From contig WPIO01000030.1 of the NCBI GenBank assembly GCA_009760855.2, forward strand, positions 1,669,001 to 1,733,000: a stretch of DNA of 64,000 nt, in the 5' to 3' direction. The position numbers were made by a program, and so were the translations under genes. Origin of the DNA: Cristatella mucedo. Taxonomy: Eukaryota; Bryozoa; Phylactolaemata; Cristatellidae. The notes beneath the pieces were generated by a model. That model ran no database searches and was not told the origin of the DNA. It saw nothing but the letters and a program-made list of their open reading frames with translations. Of this stretch, positions 23,208 to 63,817 are shown in pieces; position 1 is the stretch's first letter; every line of letters begins with the position of its first letter.

Positions 23208-23345
23208 GTTGATTTAACAGCCTCATTTATATTGCTGCAGAAGAGCCTTATCGGCTATTACTACCACTTGCAGTTGGCAATAAAGGATCGCCCAACTGCT
23301 GGGTCGTGAAGAGCAAGCACCTCACTTCCCAAGCTTTCACGGCCC
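23208..23345 (-). mobile_element. SINE family 1 copy, decayed
   Basis: GTTGATTTAACAGCCTCATT, AGAAGAGCCTTATCGGCTAT and GGCAATAAAGGATCGCCCAA match the family 3' half in reverse. The box B part is partly lost. Confidence 0.8.
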
Positions 23346-24579
23346 AGTTCGGGCTTATGTTTAGTGTGTGCACCCTTCCTCCCAGTATACAGTGATTTGT
23401 CAACCGAGTAATACTCGGGTGCCGACCTAGCTGAAACTAGTTATTTTGTTGGGGGCCAGTCGTGCCAATCATGTTTGAGAATGGTTAATCTGACAATGCA
23501 TTAAGCTTGCCTGGTTCTTCGTGTGCAGCTTCCTGCAACTTCACTTGGTGATCTATGAACCTTCAACCTGGCCTACCGGGTCTGACACTCAGCTGCTTAG
23601 CTGATAGGATTACTATAGCAACTCCAATTTTCCTCCCTCTTATTGTCTGTCTTTCAACTAGCACCAAGGGTGTCTGACCTTAACAGGGGTGAGTGTAGCA
23701 TACGATAGGCTAATGAGCAGTACGACTGGTGTGTTGCACATACACACGCCCCTTGCATTCTCACATTCATACACACATGTGCAGGCGCGCACTCACACAC
23801 ACAATTGCAGACTCGGACACTCAGAACCTCCTCTGTCACTTTGTGGCACTTTTTATTAAAGGAAGATTGCTTTGGATAGGTCTCAGAAGTCGTGCCTCAG
23901 GCGTGCAAGCAGAGCGTCAGGAGCTTTTTTTGTGGTACCATGGGTACACGATTGAGAGAGGCACGGATTGAATGCCAAGGGCTTCTCCTTATAGTGCTGA
24001 CCGTTGCCGTCGAAGCTGCGCCTTTTGCTCTGCCGTTTCGATTGTTTATATTGACACATGCCAGAAATTCTTATCATCCGATGACGTGGTGGGTCGTGGC
24101 TTGCGACTAAACGCATGGCAGGAAGGCAAACTCTGCACTAGTGGCACCACTTTAGAGATCGGCCCAAGAGAACTTGCAGCACATGTCCAAAGTAGCACAT
24201 GTCCAAGTAGAAACGACTGGTTGCTGCTGCTACTCAAGCTGAGATGTCATCGCTTGGTAGCTTAACATATTTTTGCATCACGCTATTGCAAACTAGGGGT
24301 CTGTCGTCGTGTTCATACTTTTTGCACGTCTAACGACAGGTCTCACATTTTATGTATACCGCGCTGATTCTTTATGTTGACCCTGTCATGCCTTCTCAGT
24401 CGTTGGCTTGTCTTGGTGGTTCTGCTCAGTGGCGATTCTGAACAGTTAGTCTCTGGCTCATCATCGCATACCTAAGCATTGCACTCGTGTGTGAAAGTGC
24501 CGGCCGTGCTCGTATTGACTGTAGGAGTGCGCTTGCTGGTCTAATCTTCGATCGCTGGTCTAATCTTTGCTCTGCAGGT
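23346..24579. other. no gene recognised
   Basis: Short CA-type repeats at 23,760-23,805. Plus frames 23,892-24,265 are open in two frames but not recognised. Confidence 0.4.
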
Positions 24580-24798
24580 CTTGCTCATTAGTCCATGAGG
24601 AATGCTGACCTCCCCCTCCCCCGTGGAGTGCATCCGAGACTTCTCGGCTGCATTGTGCCGAGCCACTGATCTGGTGCCCAATACTCAGCCCTGCCAGCGT
24701 CTGCTGGCTGGCTAAGGGCTTGCCGTGGAGGGTTCGCATGAGCTGCTGTGTAGCGCTGTCAAGAGTCCCCTGCCCTGGCCGGCCCAAGCAGCGATACA
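24580..24798 (+). other. candidate non-coding exon
   Basis: About 219 nt between TTGCTCTGCAG and ATACAG/GTAATGG. All three plus frames contain stops, so if transcribed it would be a 5' leader exon, with a short uORF starting MLTSPSPVECIRDFSAALCR. It lies 4.1 kb upstream of the kinase ATG. Confidence 0.25.
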
Positions 24799-24888
24799 GG
24801 TAATGGCTGAGGTCTATTGCACATCATGTGTGGCCTTATCTTTCTCCGACCAGCCGGTGCTGAGATCGAGCCCCCTCCTTCTCTCCAT

Positions 24889-26023
24889 TTAATAATAATA
24901 ATAATAATAATAATGCGCTTGATAGAGCGCCCTCAGAGAACTCAAATCTCTTTCTAGGCGCTTTACATTTGCTGCAAAGGGAAACGCGATTGAATGGTGA
25001 GGAATATCATGGTTGATAAACAACATGAATAACATGGTTAGGGGTGACATGCACAGGGTCAGCATGCAAGTGTGGTTAGTGGCAGCATGCACAGTGTCAG
25101 CAAGCATATGCACATGAAGGACGAATCACAGTAACCCACTAAATGCTGTCCTAAATAGGTGTGTTGTAAGTTCTTTTTAAATGTGGTCAAGTCAGGGGAT
25201 GTTGTTACGCAAGTCGGGAGTGAGTTCCAGGCTTTGGGAGCATACAAACTAAATGTACGGTCTCCAAAGGATTTGAGGTCTGACGAGGTATTGGTAAACT
25301 ATTGGATTCCGAAAAGCAGGTGGTACGATGCTTGGCCTGGTGGGGGAGTAGATCTGAGAGATAGGCTGGAGCCAAAGAATGAAGTGACTTGAAAGTGAGC
25401 AAGAAACCCTTGAAGCCGATCCGTTGCTTGACTGGTAGCCAGTGCAGGTCAGCGAGAAGTGGTGTGATGTGGCAACTGCGACGCTCACGACAGACAAGCC
25501 TAGCTGTGAAGTTTTGCACCAGCTGTAATCGCCTGATTGCACATGCCGGTAGGCCAGCAAGCAGTGAGTTGCAAAAGTGAAGACGGGATGTCACAAATTC
25601 ACAGACCAACTTGACATAGTATCCTTATCTAAAGAAGCCCGAATTGTAGCAATGTTATGTAGCTGAAAGTAGGCAGACTTGACTGTGGAGCTGATGTGGT
25701 CGTCTAACGAGAGGTCACTTTGGAACATGACACCTAGATTTCGAGCTGATTCACCAGGGATGTGCTGGCAGAGCCAATTTTGAGCGTCAGCCTTTCCAAT
25801 TTCTGAATCACACTGGGTTTGCCCATAACTAGTAAGTTAGTTTTATCATCGTTTAGTTTTAGAAAATTTGCTGCCATCCATGTGGGGATGTCATCAATGC
25901 ATGCAGCAAGGGAGTTGAGAGAATTCGTGCTGCTCGAAGGCTGGGCGGGATCAAAGCAAAGGTACAACTGAGTGTCATCCGCATAGAAGTGAAAGCCTAG
26001 ATTGTGCTTGGCAATCACATCAG

Positions 26024-26114
<91 letters not shown>

Positions 26115-27860
26115 ATAAACCGTGAAAAAAATCGGACCTAGCACGGAGCCCTGCGGTACCCCATATTTCAGAGGTACCTCGGATGATCTTTGTCCATTCA
26201 CGTCAATACTCTGAAGTCTCCCACTGAGATAGGACCTGAACCATTGCAGAGCAGTGCTAGTGATGCCCAGGCGAGATGAGCAGCGCTCTAGAAGAACTTT
26301 GCGACCGATAGTATCAAAAGCTGCCGAAAGATCGAGCAAAACAAGCAGAGACTCTACCTATGTCTGCATTCCTAAGCACTCTAAGCAATGCTGACTCTGT
26401 GGAGTGATTAGCTCTAATGCCAGACTGGCACTTACTAGCAAGGTTTAAGGTTTCGTTATATGAGTTCAGCTGGTCTGCCACTACCCGTTCCAGTGTCTTT
26501 GGTAGGAATGGTAGAAGAGAGAGAGAGTGGTAGTTGCTAAAGTTCTCTTGGTCAAGTGTAGCTTTCTTGAGAAGTGGCCTGACTACAGCTTTTTTGAAAG
26601 GTGCTGGGACATGACCTGAGGCTAATGACATATTAATGATGTTAGTTGTGCATGGCAGCAGCAGATCAATGCAATGTAGGAGCAGGACAGTGGGAATAGG
26701 GTCCAGAGGACTTGCTGCCTTCTTTGATTGAGATACGAACTTCAGGACTAGATCACTAGTGACCTGCTTCAATCTAGACATTGAGGAGCAGCCAGGAATC
26801 GGGGAACAGCATTCTAGGGGGGGAATGTTGTAATCGCTGGGATGGACTCCCTGATCTTGTCTCTCTTCTATACAAAAAATCGAGAGAAGCGATCGGCTAG
26901 ATCATCACAAGGATCATCAGGTAAGGAGGTAATCTGGGAGCGGTTGAGGAGATGGTTGATCGTCGAAATCAGCATTTTTGGATTGCGCATCTGTGATTCA
27001 ACAATGTTTTTTATAGAAGCTAGACTTGGCCTTGGCTAGGATCGATTGGTACGACCCACAGTAGTCTTCATATGACTGTCGATGGACAGTCAGTAGTGTC
27101 GATAACAGCAACTCCACATACTGTTTTGATTGATCTAGGGGTGTGAAAGAATGAGAAACCAATTGGGGTAGCGTCTTTAATTGTCGGGCAGTTTATCGAC
27201 TTTAACCAAGTTTCAGTTAGGGCGAGCAGGTCGATACCATTTTCAGAAATAAGGTCAATTATTACCAGATATTTATTGCACATATAGCAAGGATTCCAAA
27301 GGCAAGCGTTAAGTCTGGCCGATGGAGTTATAACAGGCCTGATGACCACTAAGTTAGAGAGATTCCCAGTGACGCACGTGGGGGAGCGTGCTGAGTGGTT
27401 CGAGATAATGCTAGGAATACCAAACGAGCGGGTACTCAGCTTGCAGTTTCATCCCAACGCGCGGCGTGTGACCTGGCGGTTCCGGCCTTCGCGGCGGCTC
27501 CTGGTACTTTTCTTTTGGTAATGCATAGTTCACGAATCTTAGCAACAGATTTAATATCTAGTAATGCATTTTATCTACGATTTCGAAGCGATAACAGCTG
27601 CTGATGATCGTAATTAACATGCAGGTTACTAGCCGCCGGTGTAGCTAAGGCAGCCGCCGGCGTGGGAGACCCAGCAGCCCGAAGCGGTAAGCGTTTAGAT
27701 ATCCATAGGCACGTAATTTATTACGTGCTACGGTCAAATAACAATCAGAACAACTTTAAACAGGTGTTAGCTGTAATTTTTCCGCATTCGATGTTTGCAA
27801 GAACTTTGGTTTTCGGATGAATTCTGCAACGAACACGAACACACGTGAGAGTGCTCTGTG
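24889..27860 (-). mobile_element. LINE family A, longest copy (endonuclease plus reverse transcriptase)
   Basis: About 3 kb, 3' end on the left with (AAT)n and GCGCCCTCAGAGAACTCAAA. From 5' to 3' on the minus strand: endonuclease segment with LLALTETWL (27,349-27,068), pre-RT LDPIPTVLLLHCIDLLLPC (26,781-26,314), RT with [10 protein letters not shown]-like start and YADD at 25,985-25,974 (26,339-25,734), and C-terminal segments (25,609-25,205). Frames are broken by stops and shifts, so it is inactive. It shares its 5' sequence (GTAAGC-TTTAGAT, CATA-GCACGTAAT) with the copy at 35.7-37.8 kb. A (GA)n tract interrupts the RT. Confidence 0.92.
26027..26111. repeat. (GA)n microsatellite inside the LINE RT frame
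   Basis: About 85 bp of GA. On the LINE coding strand it adds a Leu-Ser run between VYIL and LADVIAKHN without breaking the frame. Confidence 0.95.
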
Positions 27861-28449
27861 TCAGGAGGCGAGAAAAAGGATTTTCATTTACGTGTCTGCT
27901 GTCTCCAGGTTATGAAACCGTCTAGCAATGCATAACGGTCTGACTGACTTGATGTATCGTGTTTGTTCATGCCGGAGCTTTGTGCATCTTTTGTGTATCG
28001 TTTGCCCCCACGGGCATATCCACTAACCGAACTATACTCTGCTTCTCACGATCTCGATCGTGGGCTGCAAGCAGTAGTGATAGCTGCTATGGGTTATCTG
28101 CCACTATAACAATGAGGCTGTTGAATCACCTAGCATTTACTTTCGCACTCACTTTGCACTCGCTATGGTAATCCATGTCCCTAAACACTTGTGTGAGGCT
28201 CTGGGGCTCGTGTCTCTGAGGCTGCCAAGGTTCTTGGGCCTGCTGAGCTACACCTTCCTCGATCAGAAGGAAACGGGAGTTGCACAGCTTTGCTTACTGC
28301 GCGATTGTGTTAGCAGGGACAGCCCGGTCAGAGCGATCATGACTTAAGAGTTGGTCTCGGGATTCATTTGATCCTGATATTGAGGCTTCTTTCTGGTGGT
28401 GGCATCTCATCTACAAGGCCTTTTTGCAGCAGCTGCTGCCAGAATCAAC
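27861..28449. other. no gene recognised
   Basis: Upstream flank of the kinase coding start. No exon or family peptide seen. Confidence 0.4.
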
Positions 28450-28520
28450 CATGTAAAGTGCCTAGAAAGAGATTATGTTCTCTGAGGGCAAAATACAAAT
28501 ATTATTATTGTTATTATGTA
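28450..28520 (+). mobile_element. LINE family A 3' tail fragment
   Basis: ATGTAAAGTGCCTAGAAAGA, GTTCTCTGAGGGCAAAATAC and ATTATTATTGTTATTATG. Confidence 0.85.
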
Positions 28521-28689
28521 ATCGTGTTGGTGATTATGAGGAGGCTGTTGCAAGTAGCAACTGCTCGGCTGTACTGCGTTCTCATCAACCTCGTTGCTAT
28601 TTGGAAGTATCTATGTTGCTTGGCATTGCATTTTCTTGCCTATTACTTGCAGTTAGTTATTCTTGCTTCGATACCATGCTTTAGTGACA

Positions 28690-28905
28690 CCAGGGGCGAC
28701 GCTGTGCATTTCTGAGCTGGTCGAAGGAGCCACCTGCAGTGGGCACCGATTGCACTGAGCTGATCGCATGATGACTGATCGCAGCGGGCACTGATCGCTG
28801 CAGTCTCTACTGTAGGCATCTGCTGCAGGCGCCTGCTGGTGAGGCGCTGACAGAACTGCCTCGAAGGAGTGGGGGCAGCCTAGCAGCGAGCAGACTTAGC
28901 CGCCG
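28690..28905 (+). promoter_or_regulatory. kinase 5' UTR or proximal promoter
   Basis: GC-rich, with repeated GATCGCAGCGGGCACTGATC-like words and several AG sites (CTGCTGCAG, CTGACAG) that could be acceptors for an upstream leader exon. Contains the stop that precedes the ATG. Transcription start not determinable. Confidence 0.35.
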
Positions 28906-59468
<30,563 letters not shown>

Positions 59469-60111
59469 ATCTCTTAACAGTAGACATGCCTTTCGGAGAG
59501 CCACTCTACAGCACTCCCAAAGAGAAGCAGTTCTGTCAGCAATGGATGCAATCTGTCAGCTGTGTGTACAAAATAAGTAGGACGATTCCTATTTTGTTTC
59601 TTTACCCTTAAAGCCCCCAAGTTTAGCAGCTTGATTTGCTCGGGGTGTGAGCACCCCTCCATCCCTTCGTAGGATCAGCAGCAAACACGGCACCTAGTGC
59701 CGTGAGACTTAACTAGCCCGCCTGGTAGCTAACCTTCAAGCTAAAACTCGAGATAGTCTTTAAACGTCGACTGACGTATGTATCAGATTGTACATACTAC
59801 TTGCCTGTGCATACCAGGTTGTACAAACCTCGTGCCCTTTGGAGGTATCAGGAGACTTGTGAGTAGCACTGCACGCAGCCTCTACACTCGTAGTAGCTAA
59901 CGCTTGCAAACTCCATGACATGAGATTTTTAGGAAAGTTTCGGTCATAAGTCATTTTTGCTAACCCGATGCTGAACGGAGGCTGCAAGCCTGTAAAGAGC
60001 AGACCATCATTTTTTTCTGCAGTTTCAAGGCAGTCGGTATTCGAGACGGTACAAATGATGCATGATCCATAATTTATAAGGGTTGTCATGTTCCATGTGT
60101 CACCGTGGTTA

Positions 60112-60121
60112 TTTATTTATT
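60112..60121 (-). promoter_or_regulatory. LSM8 polyadenylation signals
   Basis: Read on the minus strand this stretch holds two overlapping AATAAA hexamers about 230 nt past the LSM8 stop. It is the best 3'-end signal for that gene. Confidence 0.5.
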
Positions 60122-60152
60122 TTGTACAGCCAGACATGCCTTGAAAGATGTC

Positions 60153-60158
60153 ATTAAA
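60153..60158 (+). promoter_or_regulatory. possible kinase polyadenylation signal ATTAAA
   Basis: First clear variant hexamer found on the plus strand, about 690 nt after the kinase stop. If used, the kinase 3' UTR would overlap that of LSM8. An earlier unrecognised signal is possible. Confidence 0.25.
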
Positions 60159-60344
60159 ATATTATGTACATTTTTGAACAACCATCCAATAACGGCCTTT
60201 TCTCTTCAGCAGCTGCTGCTAATGTGACCGGGTTGAAAGAGACGACCTGTCATCCAGTTGGTCTAGACACACTTGTCGCAGGCTGACTGTCATGTGCCGT
60301 CTTTACAGCCAGCTCGAATTTTGTGCTCCATTGCACAAGCGAAT

Positions 60345-60435
60345 TTAATGTACTATCGAGCTAAGGGGCTCAGCTCTGATCTGTGACAGGTCCAGCTTCT
60401 TATCAGAGTCCTCGTCCACTTCACCGATCAGCACC
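60345..60435 (-). CDS. LSM8: LSM8 exon 4 and stop
   Basis: 91 nt completing Val67 and coding VLIGEVDEDSDKKLDLSQIR, then AEPLSSIVH and TAA, against human AVIGEIDEET...IRAEPLNSVAH. Acceptor TATTTCCAG/GGTG. Confidence 0.96.
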
Positions 60436-62466
60436 CTGGAAATACAAAGCATTTTGGCAGCCCTGCACGCAAGCTTGGGCAGTGCACACTTGGTGATGCA
60501 TTATGTACAACAGCCTGCTAAGTGAGAACGGCGTGGGGGGTCGCAAGATTACGTGGTGCACCTTACACATTATCTCCCCTGATTATATACAGGCCGAGTA
60601 CGACCTGCTCTACTCCGGAGGTTGCCGAGAACACCCTTTCATGGCTATCATCAAGAATGAGGTTTATGGTCTGGTCGAATCCCTTCAGTGTACCCTACCA
60701 AATCACAAAGCAAGAAAGCAGTCGTAAGGAAATGCAAGAATGTAAAGGCAGGCGCTGAGATGATTTAACTTGGCTTACCTGTATTACTCGGCCGTCAGAT
60801 GTGACGATGGTAACCGTGTCTAAGAAAACCGTCAAGAAAGAGACCAAATTGCTTGTTTTACGGCTCGAAATGCTTCAGCAGCTACAATCTCGATCCACGT
60901 CCTTTCAGCTGGGATGGGTTGTTTAGTTACATTTGAACTTGACAGTGGTGGCAGCAGTCTCCTGTAGACTAACCCTTGTGTACCTACAGCTACATTTGTC
61001 TTGGTAGCTTTATGGGCTCAAGCATTTGATAGTGTTTGGAGAGAAACTCTATTAAGAAGATATCTCAATTATTTCACGTAAATATAAATAGACGCTGGCG
61101 ACCATGTTCAATAGCCTGCTATGGGTGTGGTGCCCTAGCAGAAAGAGGGGTGGCTTTATGCATTAACTGCCGCATTGGCTTATTTCGACAGACTTACAGA
61201 AGAGAGTATTATTAGTTGTTCCTGAATTACAACCTATAGGAGCAGAACGAGTTATATATCCTTTTGTTGTGCTAGGTTTTCTAGTTAGCTGAGTTTGTCT
61301 GTCCTCGACGTCGCGTTAATAAAAAAGAATTGTCAGTGATATACTTGTAATAGCTACATTGGGGTACAGCAACGCCGATGGTCACAAACGGGAAAGGAGA
61401 CCATTCCCTAATTTGCATGTGTAGTACATACACTCTTAGTTGAAATTGAAGATTGAAATTCTACAACTTCACATGATTAGAAACTTCGAAGGGTTATGTA
61501 AAGGGTAGCCATATCATACCAGCAGCTCACTCTGCTGTCTCATCAACTGAATAAGACTCAGAGCAAACACATAATGCTACTGAAGCAGTCTACCCAAGAA
61601 GATCAGGATGCTACAACAGTGCATCTCAACCTTCCTAATGCCGCGACCCTTTAATACAGTTCCTCATGTTATGGCGACCCCAACCATAAAATTGCGTTTG
61701 CGAAATGCGTATTATCCGACGGTCTAAGGCAACCCCTGTGAAAGGGTCGTTCGACCCCCAGGTTGAGAACCACTGTGCTTCAATAACTGACACGCCGGCC
61801 AGAAATTTAGCCCAACCAGAATTCATTCAGCCCTTCTAGATTAAGCCAGAGGCTACTTATGACGTAGGAAGTTCATGTGCTAAGCAGCCTGGGAGATTTA
61901 AAACGGCTGGGACCTTTTATGAGTTCAAGACGAAACATTCACTTCTTTGACTAAGGCACATTCGTGAGTGAACAAGTCACGCATTTCACCGGGCGTAGTA
62001 CAACGGAGTAAAAAGCAAACGGATTACATTAGTACTAGCTGACCAGTCAGCATGATTTAAAGCGCACAACACCTACAAAGGGATATCAAAACACTAAAGA
62101 CAGAAGAGTGCGCCACGCGGTCCTCGGGTGCTGAGCAAGAGATGTCCATAATGACAGCCGAAAGCTCATACCAGCTCACCCAATGTTCCAGCGAGGTACT
62201 AGGGAGCTTCTGTCAGTAAACGAAAGCCTCTACACATAAGGGGCGCAGCAGGGCTCGATGCATTGCAAATGGCAAGATTGCAGCAGCAGTTAAGCGCAGG
62301 CTAAGCAAACGCAGCCAACAACTCATGACAGAAAACCCAAGGGCAACGCCGAGCACCGCGCGATAGTAGCCAGTAGTCTTGCGTACTATGTACGTGGACA
62401 TTACATGCCTATTGAAATAAAATCTGAAAGGATACGATTAACGTAGTTTTCCAGTGCAGAAGCCAT
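60345..62466 (-). CDS. LSM8: LSM8, U6 snRNP Sm-like protein, whole gene, 4 exons
   Basis: LSM8 is the subunit that defines the nuclear LSm2-8 ring, which binds the 3' oligo-U end of U6 snRNA and stabilises it for splicing. Exons on the minus strand are 62466-62436, 60819-60779, 60694-60567 and 60435-60345. They total 291 nt, giving 96 residues, the length of human LSM8. The product starts MASALENYVN, has Sm1 (SDGRVIQGTLKGFDQTINL), Sm2 (GLYIIRGDNV) and ends IRAEPLSSIVH. An in-frame TAA directly precedes the ATG. The gene is tail to tail with the PCTAIRE kinase and head to head with RAD1. Intron 1 looks U12-type. Confidence 0.97.
60567..60694 (-). CDS. LSM8: LSM8 exon 3 (Sm core)
   Basis: 128 nt coding GTLKGFDQTINLILDDSHER, then VFSATSGVEQVVLGLYIIRG and DN plus two bases of Val67. 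Nearly identical to human LSM8 here. Acceptor TTGGTAG/GGT, donor ATGT/GTAAGG. Confidence 0.97.
60779..60819 (-). CDS. LSM8: LSM8 exon 2
   Basis: 41 nt completing His11 and coding TVTIVTSDGRVIQ, against human TVAVITSDGRMIV. Acceptor TTTTCTTAG/ACACGG, donor ATACAG/GTAAGC; out phase 0. Confidence 0.94.
61010..61190. repeat. dispersed repeat R1, copy 2
   Basis: GTGTTTGGAGAGAAACTCTA, CGTAAATATAAATAGACGCT, then CCTAGCAGAAAGAGGGGTGG, in the same order as at 12,526-12,700. Confidence 0.6.
61617..61775. mobile_element. SPIN-like hAT MITE with 8-bp target duplication
   Basis: 159 bp. Ends are CAGTGCATCTCAACCTTCCT and, inverted from the right, CAGTGGTTCTCAACCTGGGG. Flanks are TGCTACAA (61,609-61,616) and TGCTTCAA (61,776-61,783), an 8-bp duplication with one mismatch. 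Inside, the reverse strand has TTTTATGGTTGGGGTCGCCA and AACATGAGGAACTGTATTAA, words I recall from SPIN-type hAT elements. It lies in LSM8 intron 1. Confidence 0.9.
62436..62466 (-). CDS. LSM8: LSM8 exon 1
   Basis: Codes MASALENYVN plus the first base of His11. Human starts MTSALENYIN. The ATG is at 62464-62466 with TAA immediately upstream in frame. The donor is C/GTATCCTTT. Confidence 0.93.
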
Positions 62467-62763
62467 TTAACGACGACGCCGCCGAACGGTCTTACGTCGG
62501 CTGGATGTCAACCGAAACGATGAACTACGAGACCGGCGACCACCACTCCACTAACAGCCTTGACGTGGTGCAGCAGCATACAGACGACGATTGCGGTACG
62601 GATGGGGATGGATACAGTCTGAAGAAAAATAGTCAATTTTATTATTAAAACATCACACGACCTTTTAAGAAGTGAACATCCAGCTCTTTCACACACATTT
62701 CCTTGTTACGCCTCTCTTACCTCTCCACTTGGCGGGCCCATACGAACCTGAAGGGCGTGTGCT
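62467..62763. promoter_or_regulatory. shared LSM8/RAD1 bidirectional promoter
   Basis: Only 297 bp separate two divergent start codons, so both 5' UTRs and the core promoter elements must lie here. The LSM8-proximal half is CpG-rich (ACGACGCCGCCG) and holds CRE-like words (TTACGTCGG, TTGACGTGG). The middle is AT-rich. No clear TATA box was seen. Confidence 0.7.
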
Positions 62764-62895
62764 ATGGCTATGACTGTGGCGTCTTCCTCAATTTCATCGG
62801 TCAGAGATGCTTCTAGCGACCAGTATGTACTCCTGGCGAAAATTGATGATGCAAGAATACTGGCAGGCGTTCTTCGTACGATACATTTTAAGGAG
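62764..62895 (+). CDS. RAD1: RAD1 exon 1
   Basis: Starts MAMTVASSSISSVRDASS, a loose serine-rich leader, then SDQYVLLAKIDD, the first clamp strand. Donor AAGGAG/GTAACT; phase 0. Confidence 0.93.
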
Positions 62896-63817
62896 GTAAC
62901 TGCGCACTTCATAGTCTCACACACGATGTAATGCCCCCCCCCCCCCGATTATGGACTGTGAGCTTGACTGTTGAACCTCGGTTACGAACTATGTATGAGC
63001 TTTGCCGCTAAATTAGAACTGAGACGCTTATGAAATAGCCGCGATGAGCCGACGCTTATGAGCAGCGTGATGTACATTTACGTACGAAAGTGATTATTGT
63101 CTGATGTATGCCTTGGCTACTAAAAAAAGGCATACACCTGACCGCAGTCGTTCTCTCGTAGAGCAACTTTCTGCTGGTCGGTGAGTCCTAGCGCTAAGCG
63201 CGAGCAGCAATAAACCAGTTAGTGAGTCGGCTGGAAGTCCCCTGTCGTATCAGCAGTAATATACAGGCTATTGTTGCGCTTTTTCTATTATGGTGTTGTC
63301 GTTAGCGCTGCGCGAAGAATGTCGAGCGCCGTGTTATCTTCGGCGTATGCTTCAGGTCTTAGCACATTGCATGAGTTGTGTCGCTACCCGAACTAGTGAG
63401 GCTTGCGAGTGGAATAACAACGACTATCTATGCATGTCCATACCGGTATTGGAAGTCTTGTCCGAACCTCAAAATTGAAGGACTGCTGAGTTCTCAGCGT
63501 GGCTTTAGCTGTGTTTAGCCGCCTTACCTTCTAGTGACTGGGAAACACTCGTTCCCGACTGCACAGTTGAGTTTATTGCACGTTTAGTGTGGATGCATAT
63601 CATTGACGTGACAAAATCCCGTTGATACTGAAGCTTAGATCTGTTCATGGCCGCTTTTTTGTAGATGGTCACATTTTGTGCCAGCCCCATGGGCATAAAA
63701 GCTACCGTAGAGAATGCCAGGTGCCTCCAGGCCAATGCGTTCTTACAGTCAGGGCTGTTTTATGAGTATTGCCTGAAGGAAACAGTGTCGTTTAAAATCA
63801 GCTTGACTGTACTACTG
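62764..63817 (+). CDS. RAD1: RAD1, 9-1-1 checkpoint clamp subunit, first two exons (continues past right edge)
   Basis: RAD1 forms the PCNA-like RAD9-RAD1-HUS1 clamp loaded at damaged DNA to activate ATR signalling. Exon 1 is 62764-62895 (44 codons) and exon 2 is 63665-63817 (51 codons); both junctions are phase 0. Clear words are DQYVLLAKIDDARILAGVL and IHFKE in exon 1 (human DDQYSLVASLDNVRNL...IHFRE) and GIKATVENARCLQANAF and SFKISLTVLL in exon 2 (human GIKVTVENAKCVQANAF...FRINLTVLL). The alignment across the splice has no gap. Human RAD1 is about 280 residues, so roughly two thirds lies outside. The start could be 62764 or the in-frame ATG at 62770. Confidence 0.95.
62896..63664 (+). other. 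RAD1 intron 1
   Basis: 769 bp with a run of C at about 62936. I see no exon or repeat in it beyond that. 63818-64000 is the start of intron 2, also without recognisable features. Confidence 0.8.
63665..63817 (+). CDS. RAD1: RAD1 exon 2
   Basis: MVTFCASPMGIKATVENARC continues directly from IHFKE of exon 1; it ends SFKISLTVLL. Acceptor TTTTTTGTAG/ATG, donor CTACTG/GTACGT; phase 0. Confidence 0.95.

Larger units (their letters stand above)
59469..60344. other. convergent 3' regions of the kinase gene and LSM8
   Basis: 876 bp between the two stop codons. Holds both 3' UTRs and the candidate polyadenylation signals. No other gene was recognised. Confidence 0.7.
60820..62435 (-). other. U12-type intron (LSM8 intron 1)
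   Basis: The 5' end GTATCCTTT (62435 down to 62427) matches the U12-type donor consensus RTATCCTTT exactly. TTCTTGAC near the 3' end resembles the U12 branch site TCCTTRAC; its adenine at 60832 is 12 nt from the exon, within the usual narrow window. The 3' end is CTTAG. The intron is 1,616 bp and hosts a hAT MITE. Confidence 0.85.

Noticed and set aside
60503-60758. Two plus-strand ORFs of 74 and 78 codons
   Set aside because: They are antisense shadows of LSM8 exon 3.
62454-62648. Plus-strand 64-codon acidic ORF after a CAG, apparently an exon
   Set aside because: It overlaps LSM8 exon 1 on the other strand and lies in the shared promoter; open by composition, with no family match.
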